Assembly: GCA_045801465.1 (NCBI GenBank)
Contig: JBJMSU010000168.1
Coordinates: 1-64,000, forward strand
From: DATFWC01 sp045801465
GTDB lineage: Bacteria > Pseudomonadota > Alphaproteobacteria > Rhizobiales > Xanthobacteraceae
Direction of reading: 5' to 3'
DNA length: 64,000 bases
Below, piece by piece: positions 25,349-34,154 of this stretch; within the stretch, counting starts at the first letter, position 1; each line of letters begins with the position of its first letter. Below the pieces are notes generated by a model. The model did not search any database and was not told the DNA's origin. It was given only the letters and a program-made list of their open reading frames with translations. The position numbers were made by a program, and so were the translations under genes.

Positions 25349-26557
25349 CTACTTCATCGGGCACTTGTCGTGGAAGCGATCCTGGTCGTTCTCCACGATC
25401 GTGGTGACGGTCTTGAGCACGAAATTTCCCTCCTGATCCTTCACCACGTCCTGGAGATAGAAGTTCTGGATCGGCATGTGATTGTTGCCGTATTTGAAAT
25501 TGCCGCGCACCGATTTGAAGTCGGCCTTCTCCATCGCCTTGCGCATGTCCTCCTTCTTGGCTGTATCGCCTTTGACGGCGACGACGGCGCTGTTGATCAG
25601 GGGGACGGCGTCATAACTCTGCGCGCCATAGAAGGAGGGACGGCTGCCGTTGTACTTCTTGATGTAGTCGGCGACGAACCGCTTGTTCTGCTCGTTGGGA
25701 AGGTCGTTCACCCACTCCTGGGCGCCGGGCACGCCCAGCGCGAGGTCCTTCTGCCGCGGCAGCGTGGTCTCGTCGATGGTGAATGCGGTGTAGAGCGGGA
25801 TCTGCCCCTTCAGTCCGGCCTGCGCGTATTGCGTGAGGAACTGCACACCGGCGGCGCCCGGATAGAACACGAAGATCGCATCCGGCCTGGCGGCGCGCGC
25901 CTTGGACAATTCCGCCGAGAAGTCGAGCTGATCCGGCCACTTGGTCAGCTCCTGGCCGACCACCTGGCCTTTGAAGGTGGAGGCGACGCCCGCCAGCATG
26001 TCCTTGCCGGCGGCGTAATTGGGGCCGATCAGGAAGACGGTCTTCACGCCCTTCTGATTCATATAATGCCCCATGGCTTGCGGCGTCTGATCGTTCTGCC
26101 ACGAGGTCGAGAACACGTAAGGCGAGCACAACTCGCCGGCGAGCTGCGAGGGGCCGGCATTGGAGGTGATCAGGAACGTCTTGGAGTCGACCGCCGATTT
26201 CAACGACGCGAGCAGCACGTTGGACCAGATGTAGCCGACGATGAAATCGACTTTGTCGGATTCGATCAGCTTGTCGGTCTTCTGCTTGCCGACTTCCGGT
26301 TTCTGCTGGTCGTCCTCGTAGACGACCTCGACCGGCAGGCCGGCCATCTTGCGACCGAGGTGATCGAGCGCAAGCTCGAACGAGTTGCGCATGTCGTTGC
26401 CGATCACTGCGGTCGGGCCGCTGAAGGTGCTGATGAAGCCGATCTTGACCGGCTTCTGCTGCGCCAAGACGGTCCCGGCCGGCAGGGCCAGGAACCCGGC
26501 CAGGGTGGCCGCGCCGGCGCCGGCAAGCATCAGCCGCAACGATCTCGTCCTATCCAT
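25349..26557 (-). CDS. ABC transporter substrate-binding protein (LivK/HbaE-like)
   Basis: The 402-residue periplasmic protein (Peripla_BP_6) has a signal peptide (LRLMLAGAGAATLAGFLALPAGTVLAQ). It carries motifs KIGFISTFSGPTAVIGNDMRNSFELALDHLG and VDFIVGYIWSNVLLASLKSAVDSKT. Related binding proteins next to benzoate-CoA ligases carry benzoate or hydroxybenzoate. The binding preference here is inferred from context, as no ligand residues could be assigned with confidence. The ATG at 26555-26557 has GGGAGG upstream. This is the first gene of the leftward operon. Confidence 0.9.
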   Translation of the reverse strand: MDRTRSLRLMLAGAGAATLAGFLALPAGTVLAQQKPVKIGFISTFSGPTAVIGNDMRNSFELALDHLGRKMAGLPVEVVYEDDQQKPEVGKQKTDKLIESDKVDFIVGYIWSNVLLASLKSAVDSKTFLITSNAGPSQLAGELCSPYVFSTSWQNDQTPQAMGHYMNQKGVKTVFLIGPNYAAGKDMLAGVASTFKGQVVGQELTKWPDQLDFSAELSKARAARPDAIFVFYPGAAGVQFLTQYAQAGLKGQIPLYTAFTIDETTLPRQKDLALGVPGAQEWVNDLPNEQNKRFVADYIKKYNGSRPSFYGAQSYDAVPLINSAVVAVKGDTAKKEDMRKAMEKADFKSVRGNFKYGNNHMPIQNFYLQDVVKDQEGNFVLKTVTTIVENDQDRFHDKCPMK

Positions 26558-26883
26558 TGTGTTTCCTCCCCTGGGTCCCGCGAGACGATCGCCGCCGCCC
26601 CTTGCATCCTGGATCCCATCCGATACGAGCTAACCCCTCGGTCGGAGCAGCAGCGTTTAGCCTTTCGCTCCGAATGGGTTATCGCAACCCCATCGTGCCG
26701 GCAAGCGCGCGGCTACATTGTCACAGTCGCCGTTTGCCGGGGGCCGGTAACCATGTTGCGCATAACCTGCCTATTGCCAAGGCAGCATGATTTCTCTTTT
26801 CCGACGGCGGTAGGCCGTGGTGCCGCAATGTTGCTATGATGGATCGGTGACGCCGGGCGCGCCGCCCACGGCCGGAGAGGGAG
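26558..26883. other. Divergent promoter region
   Basis: This 326-bp spacer separates the leftward aromatic-acid transport operon from the rightward DctP operon, so it must hold promoters for both. A TATGAT (-10-like) occurs at 26835-26840 reading rightward, without a convincing -35 partner. No gene or palindrome stands out. Confidence 0.4.
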
Positions 26884-27870
26884 ATGGTCAAGGTTCGTTT
26901 GCTCAACGGCGTCGTGCCGTTGCTCGTCTCCTGTCTGCTCCAGGGCTCCATGCAGGCCTCCGCCCGCGACTTCCGCGCGGCCGACACCCAGGCGGAGGAC
27001 TATCCGACCGTGCAGGCCCTCGTGTTCATGGACCAGCTGGTGGCGACGAAAACAGGGGGCCGCCATCGCATCCGGGTGTTCCATTCGCGTCAGCTGGGGG
27101 AGGAGAAGGAGACGATCGAGCAGACCCGCGTCGGCGCCATCGACCTCAACCGCACCAACGTCGCGCCGATCGGCGGGCTGGTTCCCGAAGCCAACGTCCT
27201 GGCGCTGCCCTTCCTGTTCCGATCGATGGATCACCTCTACAAGGTTCTCGATGGCCCGATCGGGGCCGACGTGCTGGCGAGCTTTGAACCGCACGGATTC
27301 GTGGGGCTCGCTTTTTATGATTCCGGTGCACGATCCATCTATAACAGCGTGCGTCCGGTGCGGTCGATTTCCGACCTCAAGGGCCTGCGCGTGCGGGTGC
27401 AGCAATCTGATCTCATGATGGCCATGATCAAGGCATTGGGTGCCGAGCCGGTGGCCATGCCTTATGGACAGGTCCTGACCGGGCTGACCACCAAGCTCAT
27501 CGACGGTGCCGAAAACAATTGGCCGTCGTATATCACCACCAACCACTTCACGGCCGCCCGCCACTACACCGTCACCGAACACACAATGAGCCCCGAGGTC
27601 CTGGTGATGTCGCGGAAGGCTTGGGACAGCTTGTCCGTCGAGGACCAGGCGATCTTCCGCCAGGCGGCGCAGGATTCGGCTCAGTTCATGCGCCGGCAAT
27701 GGAAGTCATGGGAGGAGCGCTCCCGTCAACAGGCGCAGCAGGCCGGCTGTATCGTGATCACGGAGTTCGACAAACGACCTTTCATGGACGCCATGACGGA
27801 AATTTACGATAAGTTCCTGAGCGATCCGAAGCTCAGAACCCTCGTGGATCGGATTCGCCAAGCGGAGTGA
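26884..27870 (+). CDS. Solitary DctP-type TRAP solute-binding protein
   Basis: The 328-residue periplasmic protein has a signal peptide (to about residue 27, ...GSMQASA). It has DctP-family features: ADTQAEDYPTVQALVFMDQLVATKTGGRHRIRVFHSRQLGEEKE, LPFLFRSMDHLYKVLDGPIG, ISDLKGLRVRVQQSDLMMAMIKALGAEPVAMPYGQV and GAENNWPSY. The conserved carboxylate-binding arginine lies in LKGLRVRV. No DctQ or DctM membrane genes follow. Instead the next gene (7 bp away) is a sensor kinase, so a role as periplasmic ligand-presenting partner of that kinase is more likely than transport. The ligand is probably an organic acid. Confidence 0.85.
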   Translation: MVKVRLLNGVVPLLVSCLLQGSMQASARDFRAADTQAEDYPTVQALVFMDQLVATKTGGRHRIRVFHSRQLGEEKETIEQTRVGAIDLNRTNVAPIGGLVPEANVLALPFLFRSMDHLYKVLDGPIGADVLASFEPHGFVGLAFYDSGARSIYNSVRPVRSISDLKGLRVRVQQSDLMMAMIKALGAEPVAMPYGQVLTGLTTKLIDGAENNWPSYITTNHFTAARHYTVTEHTMSPEVLVMSRKAWDSLSVEDQAIFRQAAQDSAQFMRRQWKSWEERSRQQAQQAGCIVITEFDKRPFMDAMTEIYDKFLSDPKLRTLVDRIRQAE

Positions 27871-27877
27871 GCGCACG

Positions 27878-29923
27878 TTGGTGGTAGCCCTGGAGCAAAG
27901 ATCGGCAGCGATCGGGGAGGCATCGGCCAAACCGGTGAGCACCTTCGGAATCGAAGGGCTCATTCGCAAGCTGCCGATTCGCTGGCGTATTTTCCTCATT
28001 GCCGCGCTCAACATCGCGGTCGCGATCATCCTCGCCACCTTGATCTGGGAGGGGGCGAAGAGCCTCAATGCCGCCTGGACCGACCTGCGGCAGGTCCGCG
28101 ATTCCGACCGGCTCCTGGCCCTGCTGGAGAGCGAGGCCGGCCGGCTGCAGAACCTGATCCACCGCTATTTCAATCAGCCGAACCCGGAAGTCTTCGCCGA
28201 GATCACGCTTCTGCGCGAAGCCCTGCTGACCACGCTGAGGAACCGGGCTTCGGTCGATCCTGTGCTCGCGGGCTCGGTGGAGGGGTTGGTCGAGGTGACG
28301 GAAAAGTTCCTTGCCGGGTTCGGCGACCTGCGGGCCACCCAATCCCGGATCGCCCGCACCTACGAGAACGAAGTGCTCAAGTCGGCCCGCGACATGGCCG
28401 GGCTCTATGCGATCATCGACGGCGCGTCGGGCGCGCGCGATGCCTTGATCTGGCCTTCCCTCAGCAAGTCGCGCGAGGCCTTTTCTGCCACCGTGGTGGC
28501 GGCGAATGCCTATTACCTGTCGCTTGCCTCCTCGGCGGCGGACGACGCCAACAAGAACCTGGAGACGATCGACCGCACGATTCCGGTCATGCTGGACCTT
28601 GCCGACAACGATCTGCAACGGGCGGCGCTCGCCAAATTGCGCGAGCAGGCGCAAATCCTGCGCGAAGGCCTGAACAATCTCACGGCCAATTTCATGACGC
28701 AGGCCCGCCTGTTGCGCGACGCGATCGACGGCAACCAGGGGGCCATGGCGACGGCGATCGATCAGATTTCGGCGCAGATGCGGCAGCGCGAACGTCATGC
28801 GCAGGAGCGGTTCGATCGCACCCTCGGTGGCGTCTACAAGAAGGTGGCGATCATCGCGCTGGTGTTCCTGACGCTCATCGTCGTCATGGGCGTGGCGATC
28901 ACCCGCAGCATCAGCGCGCCGTTGCGGGAGCTCATGACCGCCATGCGGGCGATCGTGGCCGGCAACTACGAAAACCGGCTGCGCGGCCTCAAGGCGCGCG
29001 ACGAGATCGGCGACATGGCGCGCGCCGTCGAAGTCTTCCGCGAGAACGCCATCGCCAAGCGCCAGGCCGAGGAAGAGCTACGGGCCTCGAAGGAGCGCGC
29101 CGAGCAGGCGCTGACGGAGTTGCGCAATACGCAGGAGAGCTTGATCGAGGCGGAGAAGCTGGCGGCGCTCGGCGGCCTCGTGGCCGGCGTCGCGCACGAG
29201 GTCAACAACCCGGTCGGCATCAGCATGACGGTCGCCTCAACGCTGGCGCGCCGCTGCGAGAGCTTCGCCACCGAGCTGGACCAGGGGCAGATGCGGCGCT
29301 CGCGGCTGGCCGAATTCATCGACAGCAACCGGGAAGCCGCCAACCAGCTGGTCGCCAACCTGCAGCGCGCCGGCGAACTGATCCAGTCCTTCAAGCAGGT
29401 CGCCGTCGACCGCAGCCACGCGGAGCGCCGTCAGTTCGACCTGCGCCATTCCACCGAGCAGATCCTGGCGAGCCTGCGCCCCGGGCTGAAGAAATCGCAT
29501 ATCGAGCTGGTGACGGAGATTCCTCAAGGCATCATCATGGACAGCTATCCGGGCCATTATGGCCAGGTGCTGACGAATCTGTTCCTCAATGCCGTGAAGC
29601 ACGGTTTCGACGCGGTACCCGAGGGGACCATCCATATCGACGCGCGCCGCGTGGGCACCGGGCATGTCGAGCTCAACTTCTACGACGATGGCAAAGGCAT
29701 GACAGAGGAGGTACAGCGGCGGGCGTTCGACCCCTTCTTCACCACCCGTCGCAGCGAGGGCGGTACCGGTTTAGGGCTGCATATCGTCTACAACCTCGTG
29801 ACCCGTCGCCTCGGAGGCCGAATCATGGTCTCGTCCGCTCCGTGGCGCGGCACCACATTTCGGATAACCCTGCCCCTTTCCGCCCCCCGCCAGGACATCG
29901 AAGCGGCTCAGGGCGCCGGGTGA
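27878..29923 (+). CDS. Membrane sensor histidine kinase (with HAMP)
   Basis: The 681-residue kinase has TM1 (about 46-68, RIFLIAALNIAVAIILATLIW), a long all-helical periplasmic region (~70-320) and TM2 (KVAIIALVFLTLIVVMGVAITRSI). HAMP, a coiled coil, HisKA with phospho-acceptor His440 in GVAHEVNNPVG, and HATPase motifs (N-box NLFLNAVKHG, G1 DDGKGM, G2 GGTGLGLHIV) follow. Start is ambiguous: TTG 27878 or GTG 27881. The helical periplasmic domain resembles four-helix bundle sensors and may contact the DctP-like protein encoded just upstream. It is followed after 13 bp by the receiver-kinase gene. Confidence 0.9.
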   Translation: MVVALEQRSAAIGEASAKPVSTFGIEGLIRKLPIRWRIFLIAALNIAVAIILATLIWEGAKSLNAAWTDLRQVRDSDRLLALLESEAGRLQNLIHRYFNQPNPEVFAEITLLREALLTTLRNRASVDPVLAGSVEGLVEVTEKFLAGFGDLRATQSRIARTYENEVLKSARDMAGLYAIIDGASGARDALIWPSLSKSREAFSATVVAANAYYLSLASSAADDANKNLETIDRTIPVMLDLADNDLQRAALAKLREQAQILREGLNNLTANFMTQARLLRDAIDGNQGAMATAIDQISAQMRQRERHAQERFDRTLGGVYKKVAIIALVFLTLIVVMGVAITRSISAPLRELMTAMRAIVAGNYENRLRGLKARDEIGDMARAVEVFRENAIAKRQAEEELRASKERAEQALTELRNTQESLIEAEKLAALGGLVAGVAHEVNNPVGISMTVASTLARRCESFATELDQGQMRRSRLAEFIDSNREAANQLVANLQRAGELIQSFKQVAVDRSHAERRQFDLRHSTEQILASLRPGLKKSHIELVTEIPQGIIMDSYPGHYGQVLTNLFLNAVKHGFDAVPEGTIHIDARRVGTGHVELNFYDDGKGMTEEVQRRAFDPFFTTRRSEGGTGLGLHIVYNLVTRRLGGRIMVSSAPWRGTTFRITLPLSAPRQDIEAAQGAG

Positions 29924-29936
29924 TCGGATCAAGGCG

Positions 29937-31691
29937 ATGTCTAACGATAATGATCTTCTGACGCTGATCGAGGACGATGAGTCCCTGCTGGCGGCCCAGT
30001 ATGGGGCGCCGTGGAAGGTCGCCGTCATCGATGACGATGCGGCGGTGCACGACGGCACGCGCTACGCCCTGTACGACTATGTCCTCAACGGCCAGAAGCT
30101 GGATATTCTTTCGGCCTATTCGGCCGATGAGGGCCGCCATCTCCTGCGCAATCATTCGGACATTGCGGTCGTCCTGCTCGATGTGGTGATGGAGACCGAT
30201 TCGGCGGGCCTCGACCTCGTCGGCTTCATCCGCAACGAACTCAAGAACGAGACCGTGCGCATCATCCTGCGCACCGGCCAGCCCGGGCAGGCGCCGGAAC
30301 GACGCGTCATCGTCGATTACGACATCAACGACTACAAGGCGAAGACCGAGTTGACCGCCGATCGGCTGTTCACCGCCATGACGGCGGCGCTGCGCAGCTA
30401 CCAGCAGATCCAGCGCATGGTGGAGACGCGACGCGGGCTGGAGATCATCATCGATGCGGCGGCGAAGCTGTTCGATTTCCGGTCGATGCAGCGGCTGGCC
30501 GAAGGCGTGCTGACGCAGATCGGCTCCCTCCTCAACGCCGACTGTGCCGGCATCCTGGTGCTGCGCGACGAACGTCAAAATGGCGAGAGCTTTTCGGTGC
30601 TGGCGGGCTCCGGCTGCTACAGCCAGTTCACCGGCCTGCGCAAGGTCGACGCCCTGAAGACGGAACTGCGGCAAGTCGTGCGCGAGGCGTTCGTGCGGCG
30701 CCAGCACGAGTTCCTTCCCGAACGCTCCGTCCTCTACATGCAGACCGGGAGCGGCCGCGAGATCGTCGTGCTGCTCGAGGCCGCCAGGGAGCTTTCCGAG
30801 ACCGACCGCACCCTGGTCGAGGTGTTCTGCAGCCGGTTGTCGGCCGCGTTCGACAACGTCATCCTGTACGAGCAATTGCAGGAAGCGAACGCGGGCCTGG
30901 AGCAGCGCGTGACCGAGCGCACGCGCGAGCTGACGGCGGCAAACCGGCGCCTGTCGGCGCAATGGGAGCGGCTGCGCGGCGCCAATGCCTTCAAGAGCGA
31001 GATTCTCGGCAAGGTTGCGCATGACCTCAAGAATCCGCTCGGCGTGATCACCGGCCGCGCCGAAATGATGATGGATTTTCTCGGGGCAGCGCCGATCTCG
31101 GTCGACAAGCTCGCCTCTCAGGTCAAGCACGTCCGCGAGTCCGCCCAGCGCCTGATCGGCATGGTCGACGGCCTTCTCGCCGAAGCCATGGCCGATGCCC
31201 TCAACATCAGCATCCGGCGCGAGCCGATCGAAATCCCGGATCTGATCACCGAACTCGTCGAGGCGAGCCGGCCGCTGCTCGAAAAGAAAGAGCAGAGGAT
31301 CGAGGTGGACGCGCCGCAAAGTCTGACGGTGAGCGGCGACCCCGATCGTCTGCGCGAAGCGATCGACAACCTCGTCAGCAACGCGATCAAGTATTCGCCG
31401 ATCGGCGGCGGGATCGCCATCTCGGTGTCGCGCGAGGGCGAAGACGTGCTGATCCGCGTCCGCGACAACGGGCCGGGCCTCTCTCCCGAGGACATGTCAC
31501 GGTTGTTCGGCCGGTTCCAACGCCTGTCGGCAAAACCGACTGCGGGCGAAAGCTCGACCGGCCTCGGCCTCTCCATCGTCAAGCGTATCGTGGAGCTGCA
31601 CGGCGGCGAGGTCACGGCCGAGAGCCCGGAAGGCGGTAGCGGAACCACTTTCACTGTCGTATTGCCGTTGCAGGCAGAGCCCGCCGCATGA
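29937..31691 (+). CDS. Receiver-DUF3369-histidine kinase hybrid
   Basis: The 584-residue cytoplasmic protein has an N-terminal receiver (Asp82 in VLLDVVMETDS, lysine in YKAKTEL), then a DUF3369 domain (~165-330, RRGLEIIIDAAAKLFDFRSMQRLAEGVLTQIG). A coiled coil and a HisKA domain with His362 in KVAHDLKNPLG follow, with a HATPase (NLVSNAIKYS, DNGPGLSPEDM, STGLGLSIV). The receiver-first order suits a phosphorelay intermediate between the upstream membrane kinase and the downstream OmpR regulator, whose start it overlaps by 4 bp. Confidence 0.9.
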   Translation: MSNDNDLLTLIEDDESLLAAQYGAPWKVAVIDDDAAVHDGTRYALYDYVLNGQKLDILSAYSADEGRHLLRNHSDIAVVLLDVVMETDSAGLDLVGFIRNELKNETVRIILRTGQPGQAPERRVIVDYDINDYKAKTELTADRLFTAMTAALRSYQQIQRMVETRRGLEIIIDAAAKLFDFRSMQRLAEGVLTQIGSLLNADCAGILVLRDERQNGESFSVLAGSGCYSQFTGLRKVDALKTELRQVVREAFVRRQHEFLPERSVLYMQTGSGREIVVLLEAARELSETDRTLVEVFCSRLSAAFDNVILYEQLQEANAGLEQRVTERTRELTAANRRLSAQWERLRGANAFKSEILGKVAHDLKNPLGVITGRAEMMMDFLGAAPISVDKLASQVKHVRESAQRLIGMVDGLLAEAMADALNISIRREPIEIPDLITELVEASRPLLEKKEQRIEVDAPQSLTVSGDPDRLREAIDNLVSNAIKYSPIGGGIAISVSREGEDVLIRVRDNGPGLSPEDMSRLFGRFQRLSAKPTAGESSTGLGLSIVKRIVELHGGEVTAESPEGGSGTTFTVVLPLQAEPAA

Positions 31692-32425
31692 GCCAGCTGC
31701 CGCATATCGTCGTCGTCGATGACGAGGCCTCGACCCGGGAAATGGTGGGCGAATATCTCGGCGCGCACGGATTTCAGGTCAGCCAGTGCGACGGCGGAGC
31801 GGCGTTGCGCGAGCTGCTCAAGAAGGCCTCGGCCGACCTGATCGTGCTCGACCTCAACATGCCCGAAGAAGACGGGCTGTCGATCGTGCGCGATCTCAAG
31901 CAGCACTCGCGCGTGCCAGTCATCATGCTGACGGCGACCGCGAGCGCAATCGATCGCGTCGTGGGCCTCGAGCTCGGCGCCGACGACTATCTGGCGAAGC
32001 CGTGCGAGTTGCGCGAGCTCGTCGCGCGCATTCGCTCGGTGCTGCGCCGCAGCCAGGGCGCCGCAGCCGGCGCGCCCGCAGCGGCCACCCCGGACCGACA
32101 GGTCGCCCGCACGGTGCGATTCGGGACCAAGTGGCTCGATCTCGATGCCCACGTGCTGCGCGACGAGGAGGGCAACGAGCATCCCCTGACCACGTCCGAA
32201 TTCACGTTGCTGAAGGCCTTCGCCGACAATCCCAAGCGGGTGCTGTCGCGCGAACGCCTGCTCGATCTGGCCAATGCGCGCGACCCGGAAGCCTTCGATC
32301 GCGCCATCGACGTGCGAATCACCCGCATCCGCCGCAAGATCGAGCCCGATCCCGACCACCCTTCGATCATTCGCACCGTGCGCGGCGCCGGCTACCTCTT
32401 CTCGCCCGACGGCCGCGAACGCTGA
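31688..32425 (+). CDS. OmpR-family response regulator
   Basis: The 245-residue DNA-binding regulator has a receiver domain (DD near residues 12-13, phospho-acceptor Asp55 in VLDLNMP, Thr in LTAT, Lys in LAKPCE) and a winged-helix Trans_reg_C domain. Its recognition region is SRERLLDLANARDPEAFDRAIDVRITRIRRKIEPDP. It is the output of the four-gene sensory operon (DctP, two kinases, regulator). The targets are unknown; the operon's own promoter region or the divergent aromatic operon are candidates. Confidence 0.92.
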   Translation: MSQLPHIVVVDDEASTREMVGEYLGAHGFQVSQCDGGAALRELLKKASADLIVLDLNMPEEDGLSIVRDLKQHSRVPVIMLTATASAIDRVVGLELGADDYLAKPCELRELVARIRSVLRRSQGAAAGAPAAATPDRQVARTVRFGTKWLDLDAHVLRDEEGNEHPLTTSEFTLLKAFADNPKRVLSRERLLDLANARDPEAFDRAIDVRITRIRRKIEPDPDHPSIIRTVRGAGYLFSPDGRER

Positions 32426-32618
32426 CGCGTGCCCCAACGTTTCGTCGCCGGTGCAGCGACGAAACAATTCCCGCCGCCTTGTTTCTTCATTCGGCGACGG
32501 CGAAACACAGCAGCCTTGCGCGTAACCGTTTTCCCGCCACCGCGTAAAACTACCGAAAGGTCGCGGCGCTAGCGTGCCCTCAACAGTGCTCCAGTCAGGG
32601 GCCGCAGGGAGAGGGTCA

Positions 32619-33029
32619 ATGAACGCAATCACCAAAGGCATGATCGTTTTGTCCGCCCTGATCTCGGCAGGGCTCGTCGCCGCGTTCGAGGGCACTGGCT
32701 CGCGCGCCGGTGATCAGACCGCCGCCAGCCAAGTGGCGCAGCGTTTCCCGCTCGCGAACGAAATGTTCACGCCCGTGTCCATGGCAGAGTTCACGGCGCA
32801 GAAACGCAGCGCCGAGCAACCCGCGGCAGACGGCCGCCGCAGCGATCGGTTGCCGATGTCGGACTCCTGCGCTCGTCAGGATTGGCCCTACCTGGCCCAG
32901 CAATGCCTGGCCTCCGCCGATGGCAGCCCCGCTCCCAAGGTGAACCGCGTCATCACCGTCGAGCGCCGGGTCAGTGACAACGTGTCCGAGCTCGTGCGCA
33001 TGCCCGTGGCCGATCTGGCCCAGCGCTGA
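32619..33029 (+). CDS. Secreted protein of unknown function
   Basis: The 136-residue product has an N-terminal signal/anchor (TKGMIVLSALISAGLVAAFEG) and a conserved-looking segment LPMSDSCARQDWPYLAQQCL with two cysteines. The latter recurs in small Rhizobiales envelope proteins. The ATG at 32619 is preceded by GGGAGAGG. I do not assign a function. It is followed by an L,D-transpeptidase gene after 65 bp. Confidence 0.7.
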   Translation: MNAITKGMIVLSALISAGLVAAFEGTGSRAGDQTAASQVAQRFPLANEMFTPVSMAEFTAQKRSAEQPAADGRRSDRLPMSDSCARQDWPYLAQQCLASADGSPAPKVNRVITVERRVSDNVSELVRMPVADLAQR

Positions 33030-33094
33030 ACCGACAAAGGGGCGCCACCGGCGCCTTAACGCCTCCTCGTCGAACTGAAAATCGGAGTACCGCC

Positions 33095-33730
33095 ATGCGT
33101 CGCCATGTCACCACGGCGCTCGTCGCCAGCACCTTTGCCTGCATCGCCGCAACCGCAGCATCGGCCAATCCGCTCGCCAGCCTGTTCGGCGCCATCTTCA
33201 ACGCGCCGGCCGCGCAGCCGGTCAATGCCCCCTATTACCAGTCCACCGCCTTGGCTTATGCGCCTGAGGTCAACCAACCGGTGGCCAGGCGCATCCCGCG
33301 CGAGATCGTCGCCTTCAATGGATCTTATGCGCCCGGTACCGTGGTCGTGAGCACGTCGGAGCGGCGCCTCTACTTCGTCCTGCCCGGCCACAAGGCGGTC
33401 AAGTATGGCATCGGCGTCGGCCGCGCCGGCTTCGACTGGGCGGGAAGGCAGACGATCTCCCGCAAGCAGGAATGGCCCGACTGGGTTCCCCCGCCCGAGA
33501 TGCTGCAGCGGCGTCCCGACCTGCCTCGCTACATGGCTGGCGGTCCGGAAAATCCGCTCGGAGCGCGGGCAATGTATCTCGGCGGCACGCTCTATCGCAT
33601 CCACGGGTCGAACGAGCCGGAGACGATCGGCACCGCCGTCTCGTCAGGCTGCATCCGCATGCTGAACGAGGACGTCGTCGACCTCTACGAGCGCGTGAAG
33701 GTCGGAACGACCGTCGTCGTCCTGCGCTGA
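33095..33730 (+). CDS. L,D-transpeptidase (YkuD)
   Basis: The 211-residue exported enzyme has a signal peptide (to about residue 24, ...TAASAN). The YkuD domain has the catalytic motif HGSNEPETIG ... SSGCIRM, giving His170 and nucleophile Cys186. These enzymes form 3-3 peptidoglycan cross-links or attach proteins to peptidoglycan. The sequence VVVSTSERRLYFVLPGHKAVKYGIGVGRAGFDWAG matches the alphaproteobacterial ErfK/YbiS-like group. Start ATG 33095 with GGAG upstream. Confidence 0.93.
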   Translation: MRRHVTTALVASTFACIAATAASANPLASLFGAIFNAPAAQPVNAPYYQSTALAYAPEVNQPVARRIPREIVAFNGSYAPGTVVVSTSERRLYFVLPGHKAVKYGIGVGRAGFDWAGRQTISRKQEWPDWVPPPEMLQRRPDLPRYMAGGPENPLGARAMYLGGTLYRIHGSNEPETIGTAVSSGCIRMLNEDVVDLYERVKVGTTVVVLR

Positions 33731-33764
33731 CATCCCACCGCGACAAAGCACCATTGGTTCGGGT

Positions 33765-33788
33765 GGCGCCGGATCGTTCGCCGGCGCC
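33765..33788 (+). terminator. Hairpin after the L,D-transpeptidase gene
   Basis: A perfect 8-bp stem (GGCGCCGG and CCGGCGCC) with an 8-nt loop lies 34 bp past the stop codon. No U-tract follows, so this is a weak call. Confidence 0.4.
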
Positions 33789-33842
33789 GTCCCATTGGGC
33801 TTCGAGGCAAGGAGGCTCGAATTGCCGAAAAATCTCCTGCCG

Positions 33843-33858
33843 TGTGAGCCGGTTCACA
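33843..33858. promoter_or_regulatory. CRP-type palindrome TGTGA-N6-TCACA
   Basis: The sequence TGTGAGCCGGTTCACA is a perfect match to the consensus half-sites recognised by CRP-type regulators. It lies 65 bp before a possible small gene with a strong ribosome binding site (33924). Two further perfect copies of this palindrome occur at 41959 and 47709. Confidence 0.55.
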
Positions 33859-33923
33859 TCCCGGTCGATGCGCAGGAGCTAAAGATATCCATCCGGGGCT
33901 GGGACTTGTGATGGAGGAAATTC

Positions 33924-34154
33924 ATGGTCGAATCGAGCTTCTCGCCCGCCCCGGGCGGCGAAATGTCGGATGAACTCAGGCGCCGTCAGCGACCGCGCTG
34001 GATCTGCCGCGCCAACGCACCGGGGCGTGACCGCAATTTGGGCTTTTCCCACTACGTGAGCAGCAGCACCATCCTGGCGGGCGGCTGCCCGGCCGTGAGA
34101 GATGGGGCCGTTGCCGGCCCCCGCCGCCGATCAGCGCCTACTCGCCACGAATAG
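33924..34154 (+). CDS. Possible small ORF behind a CRP-type site (76 aa)
   Basis: The frame starts with an ATG that has GGAGG six bases upstream and a perfect CRP-type palindrome 65 bp upstream. That is the only support for it. The predicted 76-residue product is basic, has no recognisable domain, and its last 17 bases overlap the end of the convergent propeller gene. It may not be translated. Confidence 0.3.
   Translation: MVESSFSPAPGGEMSDELRRRQRPRWICRANAPGRDRNLGFSHYVSSSTILAGGCPAVRDGAVAGPRRRSAPTRHE

Noticed and set aside
26884..27870. Reading the DctP gene as part of a TRAP transporter
   Set aside because: No DctQ or DctM genes follow; the gene is coupled to a kinase instead.
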